Origin: Halocatena pleomorpha
GTDB taxonomy: Archaea; Halobacteriota; Halobacteria; Halobacteriales; Haloarculaceae
DNA length: 64,000 nt
NCBI RefSeq assembly: GCF_003862495.1
Contig: NZ_RRCH01000028.1
Location: 211,507-275,506, forward strand
Direction of reading: 5' to 3'
Shown here piece after piece: positions 1 to 8,559 of the stretch. A program made the position numbers and the translations under genes. The notes under the pieces are model-generated. The model worked only from the letters and a program-made list of their open reading frames with translations. It was not told the DNA's origin and ran no database searches. Within the stretch, counting starts at the first letter, position 1, and each line of letters starts with the position of its first letter.

Positions 1-2
1 CT

Positions 3-239
3 GGCGTCGTTGGTGGTGTTGGAACTGTTGGTGGCATCGTCTATCCGCTGGCGTATTCGGCATCGGTTCTTCCGAACCTACACGTCGGATACTCCGTTGT
101 TGCTGTTTCAATGATACCCATCGTGTTGCTGACAGCGTGGGTGTTCCAACCAACGGTCGCGCGCGTTGCTACCGAGGCTGGCTTCGTCAATGAAAGCGGA
201 CAGTCAGAGACCCAATCAGTATCTAGCAGAAACGATTGA
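3..239 (+). CDS. C-terminal end of a membrane transporter, probably MFS (NarK-like)
   Basis: The gene enters from the left edge, so only the last 78 residues are visible. They hold a Gly-rich hydrophobic helix (GGVGTVGGIVYPL) and a second helix (VVAVSMIPIVLLTAWVF), then a short polar tail ending in a TGA. This is the usual end of a 12-TM major facilitator protein. The next gene is an assimilatory nitrite reductase, and nitrate/nitrite permeases (NarK/NasA) commonly sit there in haloarchaea. The NarK assignment rests on context, because no diagnostic motif lies in this fragment. Confidence 0.5.
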   Translation, partial: GVVGGVGTVGGIVYPLAYSASVLPNLHVGYSVVAVSMIPIVLLTAWVFQPTVARVATEAGFVNESGQSETQSVSSRND

Positions 240-458
240 GATACGTCTGGCAGTTGTTCTCGTGAGCGGGTGTTATCCAGTGAGCACGACACCAGCAACG
301 CAGAATTAATACATAAAAATAAATACATAATACGTCTACTAGCTGGTGGTATTGTGGACAGACGCACGGAGTGACCCCCTGCATTGTTAATTTATTCAAC
401 GGATAGTGTTTTACCCATACAGATAAGAAGTATAATCGCAGATTAAGCGGTGTTCGAC

Positions 459-467
459 CATATATAA
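459..467 (+). promoter_or_regulatory. Probable TATA box of the nitrite reductase gene
   Basis: A TATA-like run (catatataa) lies about 45-50 nt before the ATG at 511. This would place the transcript start near 485-492 and leave a leader of about 20 nt. It is the strongest archaeal TATA candidate in the 270-nt gap, which otherwise holds no gene. Confidence 0.4.
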
Positions 468-510
468 TCGAAATAAGAATACGAACGTCCGCATCTGTGG
501 TGGTCTAACC

Positions 511-2277
511 ATGGTACACAAAAAAGAGGACATCAAAGACGAACTGTACGGTGACGCGGTCCGAACGAAGATCGAGGCGTTTGCTGAGCGAGGCTGGGAG
601 ACCATTCCCGAAGACGAACGGGAGGAGTGGTTTTCACGGTTCAAGTTTTGGGGCATATTCCACCAGCGCGGTGGACAGGAATCATACTTCATGCTGCGAT
701 TGACCAACTGTGGAGGTGTGTTAGGATCAGGACAGCTACAAGCGATCGGTGAGGTGTCTCGTGACTACGCGCAGGGACCGGCTCGAAATCCTGAGTTCGG
801 TAACGGATGGATCGACCTCACGACCCGGCAGTCGATCCAGTTGCACTGGATCAAACTGGAGGATATTCCTGAGATATGGGACAGATTGGAGGCAGTCGGT
901 GTCTCCTCCCGGTCAGCAGGGGGAGACACGATGCGAAATATCTCTGGCTGTCCAGTTGCGGAGAAGGCTGATGAGTACATCGAATCTCGTCCCATTCTTG
1001 AAAAGATTCAAGCGACCATCCGCAATGACGATGACCTCTGTAATATGCCTCGGAAATTCAATATCTCTGTCACCGGCTGTCGGCAGGGCTGTGCTCAAGA
1101 CAGCATCAACGATATCGGTCTCGAACCCGCCCACAAATTCATCAGCGGCGAGGACGTGAAAGGATTTAACGTCCGCGTTGGCGGCGGACTCGGCGGTCGC
1201 AAACCGCGTAAAGCACGCTCACTCGACCTGTTCGTCCGGCCAGAACACGCTGTTGAGACGGTCCGAGCCTTTGTAGAACTGTATCACGAGGAAGGTAACC
1301 GGCAGAACCGCTCGAAAAACCGGACCAGATTTTTCGTTGATGAGCGAGGTCCTGAGAAGATTCGAGACGCGCTCAATGAGCGGCTGGATTTCGAGTGTGA
1401 GTCTGCGGGTACGGACTTCCGTGGCAAATACACGTACAACGCAGGTAGATCCAGCGAGCAGGGTGCTCATGATCACGTTGGCGTCTACGAGCAGACAGAT
1501 GGGAACAACTACGTTGGTCTCTCGGTCCCGGTCGGACGACTTCCGGCCGAGGCTGCCATCGAACTTGCCGGTCTCGCTGACGAATACGGCTCCGGTGAGA
1601 TACGGCTGACTCGGCGGCAGAACCCGCTTATCATGGATGTTCCTGACGGGAAACTGGATGCCCTGCTCGATGAGACTTTCCTAGAAACGTATTCCCCGAC
1701 GCCGAATCCATTCACTCAGGGCGCGGTGGCTTGTACCGGAACGGAGTTTTGCTCACTGGCGCTCACTGAAACCAAAGCACGGATGGCCCGACTGCTGCGG
1801 TGGCTCGGTGACAACGTCGAGGTACCAGAGGATGTCGACCGCATCAAGCTCCACTTCTCGGGCTGTACGGCCGACTGCGGGCAGGCGATGACCGCCGACA
1901 TCGGACTTCAGGGGATGCGTGCCCGAAAGGACGGCCAGATGGTTGAGGCGATGGATGTCGGCGTCGGGGGTGGTGTCGGTGAGGACCCCAGCTTTATCGA
2001 CTGGGTTCGACAGCGCGTGCCAGCCGACGAAGTGCCGGGGCTGCTCCGAAATCTCATTGAGGCGTATGCAGCACTCCGTTCTGCAGGCCAGCCATTCCGC
2101 GAGTGGATCAACGCGACTGGACACAAGACGATCGTCGAATTGGCCGAACCGGAAGAAGTAGAGGGATACGAGGATCCGTGCCTGACTGACGGGAAACAGT
2201 CGTGGTATCCGTTTGACGACGGCGAGAGTCCTGCACCGACCGACGCCGATGGTCGGCCGATCTCGGCGGATGACTGA
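511..2277 (+). CDS. nirA: Ferredoxin-dependent assimilatory nitrite reductase
   Basis: Six-electron reduction of nitrite to ammonium in the cytoplasm, with ferredoxin as donor. The 588-residue protein has the two-repeat layout of siroheme/[4Fe-4S] nitrite and sulfite reductases. An N-terminal ferrodoxin-like half contains FHQRGGQESYFMLR and the siroheme-contact region NISGCPVAEKADEYI. The cluster motif is complete: C408 and C414 (CTGTEFC), then C452 and C456 (SGCTADCGQ), i.e. CX5C...CX3C. Its length fits NirA/NasD rather than NADH-dependent NirB. The start is the first ATG, behind a TATA box, with no competing upstream ATG. The preceding transporter fragment suggests a nitrate-assimilation locus. 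A sulfite reductase is the main alternative, but haloarchaeal proteins of this type are usually nitrite reductases. Confidence 0.9.
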   Translation: MVHKKEDIKDELYGDAVRTKIEAFAERGWETIPEDEREEWFSRFKFWGIFHQRGGQESYFMLRLTNCGGVLGSGQLQAIGEVSRDYAQGPARNPEFGNGWIDLTTRQSIQLHWIKLEDIPEIWDRLEAVGVSSRSAGGDTMRNISGCPVAEKADEYIESRPILEKIQATIRNDDDLCNMPRKFNISVTGCRQGCAQDSINDIGLEPAHKFISGEDVKGFNVRVGGGLGGRKPRKARSLDLFVRPEHAVETVRAFVELYHEEGNRQNRSKNRTRFFVDERGPEKIRDALNERLDFECESAGTDFRGKYTYNAGRSSEQGAHDHVGVYEQTDGNNYVGLSVPVGRLPAEAAIELAGLADEYGSGEIRLTRRQNPLIMDVPDGKLDALLDETFLETYSPTPNPFTQGAVACTGTEFCSLALTETKARMARLLRWLGDNVEVPEDVDRIKLHFSGCTADCGQAMTADIGLQGMRARKDGQMVEAMDVGVGGGVGEDPSFIDWVRQRVPADEVPGLLRNLIEAYAALRSAGQPFREWINATGHKTIVELAEPEEVEGYEDPCLTDGKQSWYPFDDGESPAPTDADGRPISADD

Positions 2278-2383
2278 TCGTGATTCCGGCCAGTGGATAG
2301 CATGCTGCAGGTGCTCCTGATGATTGAGGAGTGTTGCTGTTACACTGGACGGCCGATACACTTAGTAAATATATAACTGGTAA

Positions 2384-3292
2384 TTATCCCGTAAACGGAT
2401 TCGCCAACTGCTCTTTCGGAATCGCGTTCCGGATGGTGATGTGAGGATCGACAACCTGACTCACTTCGAGGTCAGCAACGAGGCTAGAGAACATGTAGGC
2501 GTCGGTAAAATCGAACCCATGGACGTGTTCGAGGAGTCGACAGAGGTCACGGTTCGCCAATTCACACGCCTCTTCCATCGTCTCCGCAGACGCGACCGTC
2601 TTCCATGCGTCTTCTGTCTCGATTAACGGTCGATCGAGGGCAACGACTGGATCGGAGATGAGATCAACGGTCACGTCAATTTCCGTTGCGATTTCGGCAC
2701 CGGTACCACACACCTCGCCATCAGCCATCGCAGCCTTTGAATCCCCCATTGCCAGGAGTCCGCCGGGCTGGAACACCGGGAAGTACACTGTCGATCCGGC
2801 TGAAATATCGGTCGTGTCGAGATTGCCACCGTGGTCGTGGGGCACGAGTGTACTGTAGGCTGTATTCTGAGGTGCTACTCCGATGGTGCCGATCATCGGA
2901 TCGAGCTCAATCTCCAGCTCATTGAAGTGAAGACACTCGTTATCGATCTCTGTGATCCGCGTTCGGGGAGCGTCTGTGTCTTCGTATCCGTGCTGAAGAC
3001 CGAACTCGGGCATGACGAGTACCCGACCGTACTCCTCTCGAAGACGGATATCTTCGATTGTCACTTGGAGTATGTCCCCTGGAGTGGCACCCTTTACAGC
3101 GACCGGACCTGTTGCCGCGTTCACCTCGTCGGGGACTGCACGCATGAGATCCTCCTCCGTTTGCACATCGCCTTCGACGCTGTCTCTTGTGTGAATCTCA
3201 AGGGTTGTACCAGGCGGTACCGTCCGCTCGGCGTCCATATCTGGAGTGAATTCGTAGACGACGTGATCATCGGAGACGCTCTTCTGAGACAT
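2384..3292 (-). CDS. Acetamidase/formamidase family protein
   Basis: Hydrolyses short amides (formamide or acetamide) to the acid and ammonia. The 302-residue protein shows the FmdA/AmdA-family pattern: DMDAERTVPPGTTLEIHTRD near the N terminus, ATGPVAVKGATPGDILQVTI in the first third, GTIGVAP in the middle, and a C-terminal stretch around GAEIATEIDVTVDL. The ATG at 3292 (MSQKSVSDDHVV) is preferred, because family similarity begins there. Two in-frame starts upstream (3343 and 3433) would add 17-47 residues unlike the family. The gene sits beside an ammonium-producing nitrite reductase, so a role in nitrogen supply is plausible. Its neighbour at 3547 is divergently transcribed. Confidence 0.85.
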   Translation of the reverse strand: MSQKSVSDDHVVYEFTPDMDAERTVPPGTTLEIHTRDSVEGDVQTEEDLMRAVPDEVNAATGPVAVKGATPGDILQVTIEDIRLREEYGRVLVMPEFGLQHGYEDTDAPRTRITEIDNECLHFNELEIELDPMIGTIGVAPQNTAYSTLVPHDHGGNLDTTDISAGSTVYFPVFQPGGLLAMGDSKAAMADGEVCGTGAEIATEIDVTVDLISDPVVALDRPLIETEDAWKTVASAETMEEACELANRDLCRLLEHVHGFDFTDAYMFSSLVADLEVSQVVDPHITIRNAIPKEQLANPFTG

Positions 3293-3546
3293 TGTAACAA
3301 CGTTCACATCGGCCGGATAAATGCTTTCGTTCGATTTCGTCATTGTTCCTCGAAGGATCAACCACTTGCCTATCGGCCACCGGGGACGACGAACCAGAAG
3401 ATACGTCCAATCGTGGAGAACGGAGTGCGACACAGCATCAGTCAGAAATCACTTGTTGGTGATTTCGGATGCTAATTAGTACCTTGGTATGTTACAACTC
3501 ACTTCTCAGATAAGTATATACGGTTTGAATGTGTATCTATTAATGA

Positions 3547-4554
3547 ATGGTTAAAGAACGTATTAGAATGATAAAAAGAGTACTGAATAACTCCTTCTAC
3601 CGACGGCAGTTGCTGCTATCGTCTGTCATCGGTCCACTCCAGAAGCGTATTCGGGGAGCAGATGGCGTCTATATCACAGATACGGATTGGGACAACCTCA
3701 TCATATTGGATGGTTGTCGGTTCGACCTATTCAATCAGGTTCGAGCGAAACTATCGCTCGACGGCGAGTTGACCAAACGGCAGTCACGCGGGAGCGCCTC
3801 ACCGGAGTTTCTCAAAGCAAATTTCGATGATCGATCGCTCACCGACACAGTGTACGTTACCGCTAATCCATTCGAGAAATGGGTTCTTGACGAGCCGTTT
3901 CTTTACACTGATCGCGTGTGGACCGACGGATGGGACGAAACCGAAGAGACGGTCTTACCAGAAACACTCGCAGATCGTACACGAACTGTACACGATGAGT
4001 ATCCAAACAAGCGATTGATCGCTCACTTTATGCAGCCCCACGTTCCGTTTGTCGGAGAAACACGGGTTAACGTCCACAGCGACAATATGGAGGAGTTCCG
4101 AAACATGATGCTCGGAAGTGATGGGGATGGTGAATTCTCACTCCCAGTCTGGGAAGCACTGAGTACCGGACAGTTAGAGACTGAACTCGTCTGGGAGGCG
4201 TATCGAGACAATCTGCTCTGTGTGCTTGAGACCGCTCTTCCCCTCGCAGAGGACCTTCCCGGAAAGACGGTGATCACTGCCGACCATGGCAATTCGTTCG
4301 GTGAATGGGCAACTCCGTTTCCAATTCCTGTGTACTTCCACCCGCGCAACGTGCGTATTCCGTCATTGATCGAAGTTCCGTGGTTTATTCCGCCGTACGA
4401 AGAACGCAAATCGATCATTAGATCGGATGAGAATATCACAACCGCTCCACAATCGCCTGCGGACACCACTTCAAAACCGACAGAAGATACGGCGCAAACA
4501 GCAGACGAGTCGGTTGTCGAAGACCGTTTATCCGCGCTCGGATACACCGAGTAG
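3547..4554 (+). CDS. Sulfatase/alkaline-phosphatase-superfamily protein
   Basis: 335 residues of the haloarchaeal sulfatase-like type. An N-terminal metal-binding stretch reads NLIILDGCRFDLF (D55, R58). A central HFMQPHVPF (about residue 160) and ITADHGNSFGEW (about residue 246, metal-binding Asp-His) complete the two-metal hydrolase pattern. The residue aligned with the usual formylglycine Cys/Ser is not in a classical CXPXR motif, so phospho- or sulfo-ester specificity is open. The C-terminal 60 residues are Thr/Asp-rich and end in VEDRLSALGY, a tail common in these proteins. There is no signal peptide or membrane segment. Homologues often lie in surface-glycosylation clusters, but no glycosyltransferase is nearby here. 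Confidence 0.75.
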   Translation: MVKERIRMIKRVLNNSFYRRQLLLSSVIGPLQKRIRGADGVYITDTDWDNLIILDGCRFDLFNQVRAKLSLDGELTKRQSRGSASPEFLKANFDDRSLTDTVYVTANPFEKWVLDEPFLYTDRVWTDGWDETEETVLPETLADRTRTVHDEYPNKRLIAHFMQPHVPFVGETRVNVHSDNMEEFRNMMLGSDGDGEFSLPVWEALSTGQLETELVWEAYRDNLLCVLETALPLAEDLPGKTVITADHGNSFGEWATPFPIPVYFHPRNVRIPSLIEVPWFIPPYEERKSIIRSDENITTAPQSPADTTSKPTEDTAQTADESVVEDRLSALGYTE

Positions 4555-4670
4555 CCGCCATCTCCGTCGAATAACCGATGTCAAACAATTATTTCTTTCA
4601 CCTTCTTAGTGAAAAAAAAAATAAAATTTGTAGTTCTGGGAATGCATTCGGGGAAATCTACTTATTTACT

Positions 4671-5103
4671 TCAGCGTATGTTGCTCGGTATCCCACGTGA
4701 ACGCCGACTGCCACCCACGACGTAGAGTTTTCGCTGGATGGGATCGGCAGGCCACCACGCATATTCAAGTTCGTCCTGTTGGACGATAAACTTAGACTCG
4801 GAAAATTCGCTAATATCGCCCGTATGATCGAGGAGGAGGTGCGTCATGACCACGTAGTCGATGTCAGCAGGACTGCAGCCGAGGGGGGCCACCTCATTGG
4901 CTGCTTTTTGGTCCGTTCATCTCGGTCTCGTTGGCCGCAAACTCAGCGAAATAACCCGCTCCATACGACGCGTACTCTTCGGGGCTTGTGAGTAGTTCGT
5001 AGCTGGTACCAGTATCAATTAACACCGTTCCGTCAGGATGATCAATGAGATAAAACGGAGTGAGCGAGGGATACGTCTCATCTGACTGTTGATTGCGCAT
5101 CAT
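4671..5103 (-). pseudogene. Broken metallo-beta-lactamase-fold hydrolase (N-acyl homoserine lactonase-like)
   Basis: Two reading frames together make one truncated MBL-fold protein. The first (5103 to 4894) reads TPFYLIDHPDGTVLIDTGTS..., the usual first strands. A frame change near 4893-4910 leads into the second (4892 to 4671), which reads DIDYVVMTHLLLDHTGDI and then FIVQQDELEYAWWPADPIQRKLY, typical of AiiA/AttM-like lactonases. The metal motif HXHXDH appears as HLLLDH, so the second His is lost. The protein stops after about 145 codons, where the family needs about 250. The frameshift, lost ligand and missing C-terminal half all point to an inactive remnant. Confidence 0.75.
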
Positions 5104-5109
5104 CGCACT

Positions 5110-5430
5110 CTACTCGTAATCCCGATCTGCGCCGTTGAACGCATACAGTTTCAGTCGAGCCACGCCACAGTATTGTGCGATTAAATATGTGAGTAACTCC
5201 CTTGAATTCACAACGTAGGACAGGGTTAGTATATCAACACGAGACTGTTTCCCTGAATACGAAAGACAGCAGTGGAGGCGTGTGAGGATGCGCTGGGTGG
5301 GTTGGTCGAAGATGGTCTCGGCTGGACCGCTGACTGCGACGACTGCCGAGACAACCATCGTGAATGCCGTGAACAGGAGTTGTAGGATGGCGTCACTCCA
5401 CGACAGGACGAATAGAACCGTGAACGTCAC
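5110..5430 (-). CDS. Small hydrophobic protein, weakly supported
   Basis: Open frame of 106 codons starting at a GTG just after the gene at 5457-6167. The first 40 residues are strongly hydrophobic (FTVLFVLSWSDAILQLLF, then FTMVVSAVVAV), which suggests two membrane helices. The rest (RLHCCLSYSGKQSR...) looks less natural for a haloarchaeal protein, being low in Asp and Glu. It may be a small membrane protein co-transcribed with the gas-vesicle-side genes, possibly with a decayed 3' half. I recognise no family. Confidence 0.3.
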   Translation of the reverse strand: MTFTVLFVLSWSDAILQLLFTAFTMVVSAVVAVSGPAETIFDQPTQRILTRLHCCLSYSGKQSRVDILTLSYVVNSRELLTYLIAQYCGVARLKLYAFNGADRDYE

Positions 5431-5456
5431 GACACCGAGGATCGCTGCGGCCGCGT

Positions 5457-6167
5457 CTACTCATCGTCGTTCTCTAGTCTGTCGAATCGCGAGCCATACA
5501 GTCGGTCGTGCCCTGAAGCGCTCGAATAGCGCACGGTGCGGGGAACGGTCGAAACCTTCGCTGACGACCAATCGCCTTGCTTCCAACCTGAGGCCATCGT
5601 CGAGTAGGCGGTCGGATTCTGAGAGGACGGCTGGCCTGTTCCTCCACCAGTTGTCTCCTCGATGGTCTCTTGGGCCTCATCGCGTGCTTGCTCTAACTGC
5701 TCGCGCGCATCGAGAACAGAACTGCGGAGTTCCTCAGCAGCGTCCTGGAGCTTTGATTGAACGGCAACCTGCATCGCTTGGGTCATCCCGTCGTCCAAAT
5801 CACCATCCGAAAGATCCGACGACCCGAGTATATCACCCGCGACATCAGTGCCCTGCAGAAGTTCTTGCACTTCGACTGCATCCAAGAGGTCGTCGAACTC
5901 CACAAGTGACACAAGGCGTTTGAGTTCGATCGCTCGCTTGGGATCAGCGTTCGCAATGGCAGCTGGGACTTCTTCAAAATTTACAATATTAGGCAATTTT
6001 TCAATATCTATTGACTCTAATAACTTTGTAGTGTCAATTGCTTCGAACAGTTCTTTGGATTCCTCGCCCTCCACCGAATTGCCATCACCATCTGACACTG
6101 TATCAAGGGCAGACTCAAGCCTTGCGACGGTCTCGGCTATCTCCTCGTTCGATCTAGAGTTACTCAT
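5457..6167 (-). CDS. Gas-vesicle-cluster-associated acidic helical protein, function unknown
   Basis: 236 residues from the ATG at 6167 (MSNSRSNEEIAETVARLES). An in-frame GTG/ATG at 6194 would add nine residues. The protein is acidic and helical. Residues 45-100 are rich in short leucine/isoleucine helices (LLESIDIEKLPNIVNF, RLVSLVEFDDLLDAVEV), followed by an AEELRSSVLDAREQLEQARD coiled coil near 150. The C-terminal tail is Gly/Ser/Arg-rich (YGSRFDRLENDDE). Its N-terminal EEIAETVARLESAL closely resembles EESVAETITKLESTL of the neighbouring GvpO, so the two probably share a docking segment. It lies on the gvpA/gvpO side of the cluster where gvpC or gvpN usually sit, but it has neither GvpC repeats nor an ATPase motif. 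Confidence 0.6.
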   Translation of the reverse strand: MSNSRSNEEIAETVARLESALDTVSDGDGNSVEGEESKELFEAIDTTKLLESIDIEKLPNIVNFEEVPAAIANADPKRAIELKRLVSLVEFDDLLDAVEVQELLQGTDVAGDILGSSDLSDGDLDDGMTQAMQVAVQSKLQDAAEELRSSVLDAREQLEQARDEAQETIEETTGGGTGQPSSQNPTAYSTMASGWKQGDWSSAKVSTVPRTVRYSSASGHDRLYGSRFDRLENDDE

Positions 6168-6655
6168 TTGGCACCTCTCCGTAGAGACGACCATCTATGC
6201 TGCCGTGGACGACGTATCCCAGCGTTGGGGTTGCCGGGAGGGAGAGTAGCGCGCTGGGTGATTTGTGCCATCGTGTTCGCGGTCGCTGGTTTCGGTCGTC
6301 GAGTGTCATTAGCATTTTTCTTTACTCTGATCGGTGAACGTCCTAATGCGCTTTTTTCGAGTCACTAACGTGTATTTACGCCGCTGTTCAGTCTGTACTC
6401 TTTGCTTGCGCTTGACTGCTACTGAACAGTTGTGCGAATCTGTGCGTCTTAGTTTGCTAAGCGGCTTGTGCTGAGGACATATCGAACTGTGTTCGCATAC
6501 GTACTTTCTCCCATTACGAACATACACCTGTAATGAACGTACTTCGATCATTATTACGAGCTGCATCGGAGTCACGATGAACGTTAGAAGTATAGTTACT
6601 GACTGGTGTCCAACCCTTCTCCAAGAACAAGTGAGTTGGATGTTTCTGACGCCGA
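6168..6655. other. 488-nt gap inside the leftward gas-vesicle arm
   Basis: No convincing gene on either strand. A minus-strand frame of 88 codons (6309-6575) is basic and Cys/Arg-rich, unlike haloarchaeal proteins, and is rejected. The gap separates gvpO from the acidic helical protein, where gvpN would be expected in other haloarchaea. No Walker motif remnant is visible. Confidence 0.5.
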
Positions 6656-7216
6656 TCAGTCCACGTTCACCAGTCCGGTATCGCCCCGGCGATACCGACT
6701 TGTGCGATCGTACTCTCGAATCTCACCGTTGGGATCAAGATGGATCTCGTAGCGCCCGATGATGTCCTGGGTATCCGGCACCGAGTGACGCTCAACAACA
6801 TCGACTGCGACCGTCCACGTTTCGTCGTTGCGATGAATGGACGCGATGCCGTCGAGATCGCGGCCGATGAGGTCCGGCGCCACCTCTCGAACGTGGTCAC
6901 GAATTTCAATCAATCCCATTTCGTCCATGCTGCTTTCCTCAGTGTCCGTTTCTGCCGATCGTTCCGTATCCTCTGTCCCTTCGTCCTCAGGACTGCTGTC
7001 ATGTGGTTCTCCATTCTCATCTCTTTCGCCATTTTCTGCTTCGGTATCAGTGTCATTGTCTTCCGGTTCGTGGGTTCCGTTGTTGTTTTCGCGTTCGTCT
7101 CTAGCTTCGACGCGGTTCTGGGAATTAAGCGTGGATTCGAGTTTCGTTATGGTTTCGGCCACACTCTCCTCGCTGTTCGTTTCATCACTCGTGAATGATT
7201 GGTTTGAAGAAGTCAT
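6656..7216 (-). CDS. gvpO: Gas vesicle protein GvpO
   Basis: GvpO is one of the eight proteins essential for gas vesicles in haloarchaea. The C-terminal 90 residues carry the family signature: EIRDHVREVAPDLIGRDLDG, VVERHSVPDTQDIIGRYEIH and a RTSRYRRGDTG end. The 186-residue length exceeds the usual 120-140. The extra part is an N-terminal, highly acidic low-complexity stretch (about residues 30-95, mostly Asp/Glu/Asn/Thr) after a SVAETITKLESTL helix. It is transcribed leftward, downstream of gvpA and a second gvpO-like gene, with 255 nt between the two gvpO copies. A separate promoter is therefore possible. Confidence 0.9.
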   Translation of the reverse strand: MTSSNQSFTSDETNSEESVAETITKLESTLNSQNRVEARDERENNNGTHEPEDNDTDTEAENGERDENGEPHDSSPEDEGTEDTERSAETDTEESSMDEMGLIEIRDHVREVAPDLIGRDLDGIASIHRNDETWTVAVDVVERHSVPDTQDIIGRYEIHLDPNGEIREYDRTSRYRRGDTGLVNVD

Positions 7217-7471
7217 TGTTAATTGTGAGTCTGTGATCGTCTGATCGGCACGACGGAGATAAATGTTGATTCGACGGTGGGTGTGGATGACACCCGTGTA
7301 CGTCCGGTGTCGAACGGAAACGTTCGTCGCTGAGCGTTTCGATATCCGAGAGTCGTCTGACGTTCTATATGAAATTTCATTTATAACTTACGTGACAAGT
7401 TAACCAGTACACTGATTCTGATGGGCACACAGCGGACCGGCTGCGAAGTCGAAACGGGCGTTTCGAACCAT

Positions 7472-7969
7472 TCAACACCATCCTTCGTAATCGGTGTAGC
7501 TACGACGATATCGGTTCAGCTGGTGATAGCCAGTGATGTCGCCGTCAGAGTCGAGGTGGACCTCATAGCGCCCCATGATATCCTGCGTGTCGGGTACCGA
7601 GTGACGTTCGATGAGATTGACGACGATAACCCAGTTGTCTTCCTCACGCCGAATTGCACTGACTCCGTCGAAATCGCGGCCGATGAGATCTGCTGTAATC
7701 TCCCGAACACGATTTCTGATGTCGATGAGGTCTGCCTCTCCGTCCGCGAGTGCTGACTCATTGATCCCGGAGTCAGTCTCCGGTGCCCTCTCTCCTTCGC
7801 CGTCTTTGACTTCGCTCAGTCGGGACTCGATGAGTGCCTTTGCACCCTTTCGATCTTTGTCATTTTCCTCGGCGTTGAGTATCGACTGGAGTTCATCTGG
7901 ATCATCGATCGTTCCGATCTCGTTCTCCAACTCGTCTATCGTGTGTTCGCTCGGGTCGATGGCTGTCAT
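7472..7969 (-). CDS. gvpO: Second GvpO-like gas vesicle protein
   Basis: 165 residues. The C-terminal half matches GvpO: DIRNRVREITADLIGRDFDG, LIERHSVPDTQDIMGRYEVH, RYRRSYTD. The N-terminal half is different from the first copy. It is a predicted helical hairpin (TIDELENEIGTIDDPDELQS, then NRKxA-like DRKGAKALIESRLSEV) of a kind often fused to GvpO. It follows gvpA after 95 nt on the same strand and so probably shares its transcript. The two gvpO-like genes are clear paralogues of one domain with unrelated N-terminal extensions. Confidence 0.85.
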   Translation of the reverse strand: MTAIDPSEHTIDELENEIGTIDDPDELQSILNAEENDKDRKGAKALIESRLSEVKDGEGERAPETDSGINESALADGEADLIDIRNRVREITADLIGRDFDGVSAIRREEDNWVIVVNLIERHSVPDTQDIMGRYEVHLDSDGDITGYHQLNRYRRSYTDYEGWC

Positions 7970-8064
7970 GGTCGCTTGCTCTAATCACTCTGCTTTGGTC
8001 ATCCTACCACAGAGCACAACGCTGTGCGTTCGATCTGGTCTGCCACTTTATCGTCGTCATACTG

Positions 8065-8400
8065 TTATTGTGCCTCGGATTGCTCGACTTGCGGCTCAGA
8101 CTTCTCCGGTTCCGACTCTACCATCGGTGAAGTTCCGATTTCGAGGTTTTTGAGATCCTCTAGGTCACCGGATTCGCATACTTCTTCAAGTATTGATATA
8201 TGCTTTGCATAGTGAAGGAACGTATCAACCGACGCAACGACGATGCGTGCTTCAACTGTGAGGATTTCAATGCCGACGATTGACACCCGCGCCCAGAGAT
8301 CGATGACGACGCCCTTGTCAAGGATACGATCGATGACCTCAACGAGGCTCGACGTATCTGGACGCTGGCCTCGGCACTGACACGTTGTATTCGAACTCAT
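8065..8400 (-). CDS. gvpA: Gas vesicle structural protein GvpA with C-terminal extension
   Basis: GvpA is the small hydrophobic protein that polymerises into the gas-vesicle wall. Residues 17-73 are a near-canonical GvpA core: [49 protein letters not shown]. Haloarchaeal GvpA is usually 75-80 residues; this one is 111. The extra residues are a nine-residue N-terminal piece with a CQC motif and an acidic 38-residue tail ([15 protein letters not shown]). It is the only GvpA-type core on this strand, and it is divergent from the gvpF-M operon. The strong core match makes the family secure. Whether it is the main wall protein or a minor variant cannot be decided, because another gvpA could lie elsewhere in the genome. 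Confidence 0.88.
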   Translation of the reverse strand: MSSNTTCQCRGQRPDTSSLVEVIDRILDKGVVIDLWARVSIVGIEILTVEARIVVASVDTFLHYAKHISILEEVCESGDLEDLKNLEIGTSPMVESEPEKSEPQVEQSEAQ

Positions 8401-8559
8401 CGCGGTATGATTTTATACCATAACTATTTTTATCCTTTGAGGTGGCATATACAAGTGCTACCAGAACGCGTGATCTAGGCTTTCATTTGCTGGCACTATA
8501 TTATTACTCCAGATTTATAGTGTATATAACCATCGACTGGCAGTCGAGAAAGTCCGATC
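8401..8559. promoter_or_regulatory. Divergent gvpA / gvpF promoter region
   Basis: This 159-nt AT-rich gap separates the two arms of the gas-vesicle cluster. On the plus strand a TATA-like run (tttatagtgtata, about 8514-8526) precedes the gvpF ATG at 8560. On the minus strand an A/T run around 8425-8434 (ggataaaaatag on that strand) lies about 27 nt before the gvpA ATG. In Halobacterium and Haloferax the equivalent region separates gvpA from gvpD and is controlled by GvpE and GvpD. Neither regulator gene is present here. Confidence 0.6.

Noticed and set aside
2831..3475. Long plus-strand frame of 214 codons opposite the acetamidase gene
   Set aside because: It is the antisense shadow of a well-supported gene.
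6309..6575. 88-codon minus-strand frame in the gap left of gvpO
   Set aside because: Basic, Arg/Cys-rich composition unlike any haloarchaeal protein, with no GvpN or GvpC features.
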